From positions 1-8,054 of the forward strand of contig CAIYOB010000618.1 of assembly GCA_903927685.1 (NCBI GenBank): a stretch of 8,054 bases of DNA. Direction: 5' to 3'. Source of the stretch: an uncultured Planctomycetaceae bacterium. Its GTDB lineage: Bacteria; Planctomycetota; Planctomycetia; Pirellulales; Pirellulaceae. The notes beneath the pieces are model-generated. The model worked only from the letters and a program-made list of their open reading frames with translations. It did not search any database and had not been told where the DNA came from. Of the stretch, positions 6,742-8,054 are shown one piece after another (within the stretch, counting starts at the first letter, position 1; each line of letters starts with the position of its first letter). Both the position numbers and the translations under genes were made by a program.

Positions 6742-6775
6742 TGAAACGTTAATGTCGCACTTTGAAACGTAGGTG
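6742..6775 (+). promoter_or_regulatory. tuf leader: direct repeat and ribosome binding site
   Basis: The 113-base gap between tRNA-Thr(GGU) and tuf holds two copies of TGAAACGT (6742-6749 and 6763-6770), start to start 21 bases, about two helical turns. AGGTG (6771-6775), 9 bases before the ATG at 6785, is the likely ribosome site. No clear -35/-10 pair is visible, so tuf is probably transcribed with the tRNAs. Function of the repeat is unknown. Confidence 0.35.
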
Positions 6776-6784
6776 TAAGAAGCG

Positions 6785-7978
<1,194 letters not shown>

Positions 7979-8001
7979 CGCTCGGACCTCGAGGCAAATA
8001 C

Positions 8002-8025
8002 ATTCGCTCCCGGTGTGGAGCGAAT
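8002..8025 (+). promoter_or_regulatory. Perfect hairpin between tuf and the downstream tRNA
   Basis: ATTCGCTCC (8002-8010) and GGAGCGAAT (8017-8025) form a 9-base-pair stem with a 6-base loop. There is no T tract after it, and the mature tRNA begins 2 bases later. It is therefore more likely an RNA-processing or mRNA 3'-end stabilising element than an intrinsic terminator. Confidence 0.5.
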
Positions 8026-8027
8026 AC

Positions 8028-8054
8028 AGGGGTGTAGCTCAATTGGCAGAGCAC
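8028..8054 (+). tRNA. trnW: 5' part of a tRNA, probably tRNA-Trp
   Basis: The last 27 bases match the start of a tRNA: 5' acceptor strand AGGGGTG, TA, then D arm GCTC-AATTGGCA-GAGC. The anticodon is outside the window. The A1-GGGG start and the position after tuf fit tRNA-Trp, which lies between tuf and secE in many bacteria. The tRNA call is secure; the amino acid is inferred from 5' sequence and context. Confidence 0.75.

Overview
The window reads as a bacterial chromosome segment, GC-rich by eye, most likely from a planctomycete of the Pirellula/Rhodopirellula/Blastopirellula type. This rests on three things: an EF-Tu with a non-canonical switch I that I associate, from memory only, with planctomycetes; a long multi-HTH sigma factor; and a secreted LamG plus clan GH-D glycosidase typical of polysaccharide-degrading planctomycetes. 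No database search was possible, so the taxon is inference.

Layout. (1) Minus strand, 4012 to 1: two genes in an apparent operon. The first encodes a secreted protein of unknown function (2555-4012). After a 16-base gap comes a secreted LamG + GH36-like alpha-galactosidase (2538 to beyond base 1), open through the window edge with 846 codons visible. (2) A divergent intergenic region, 4013-4356, with a promoter-like dyad and alternative hairpins ahead of the next gene. (3) Plus strand, 4357-6024: an unusual sigma-70 factor with about 315 N-terminal residues carrying three HTH-like segments, then sigma regions 1.2, 2 and 4, with little or no room for region 3. A terminator-like structure follows (6064-6126). 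(4) Plus strand, 6138-8054: a promoter-like pair, then tRNA-Thr(UGU), tRNA-Tyr(GUA), tRNA-Gly(UCC), tRNA-Thr(GGU), tuf (EF-Tu) and the first 27 bases of a tRNA that looks like tRNA-Trp. The tRNA/tuf order matches the E. coli thrU-tyrU-glyT-thrT-tufB operon.

How they work together. The tRNA/tuf block supplies EF-Tu and several of the aminoacyl-tRNA species it carries, probably as one processed transcript. The minus-strand pair is an envelope or periplasmic carbohydrate-degrading unit. The sigma factor is divergently transcribed from that pair; whether it controls the pair cannot be told from sequence. I see no mobile element, CRISPR array or phage gene. The most original material is the sigma factor architecture with its upstream region, followed by the EF-Tu switch I change and a C55 T-loop in tRNA-Thr(GGU).
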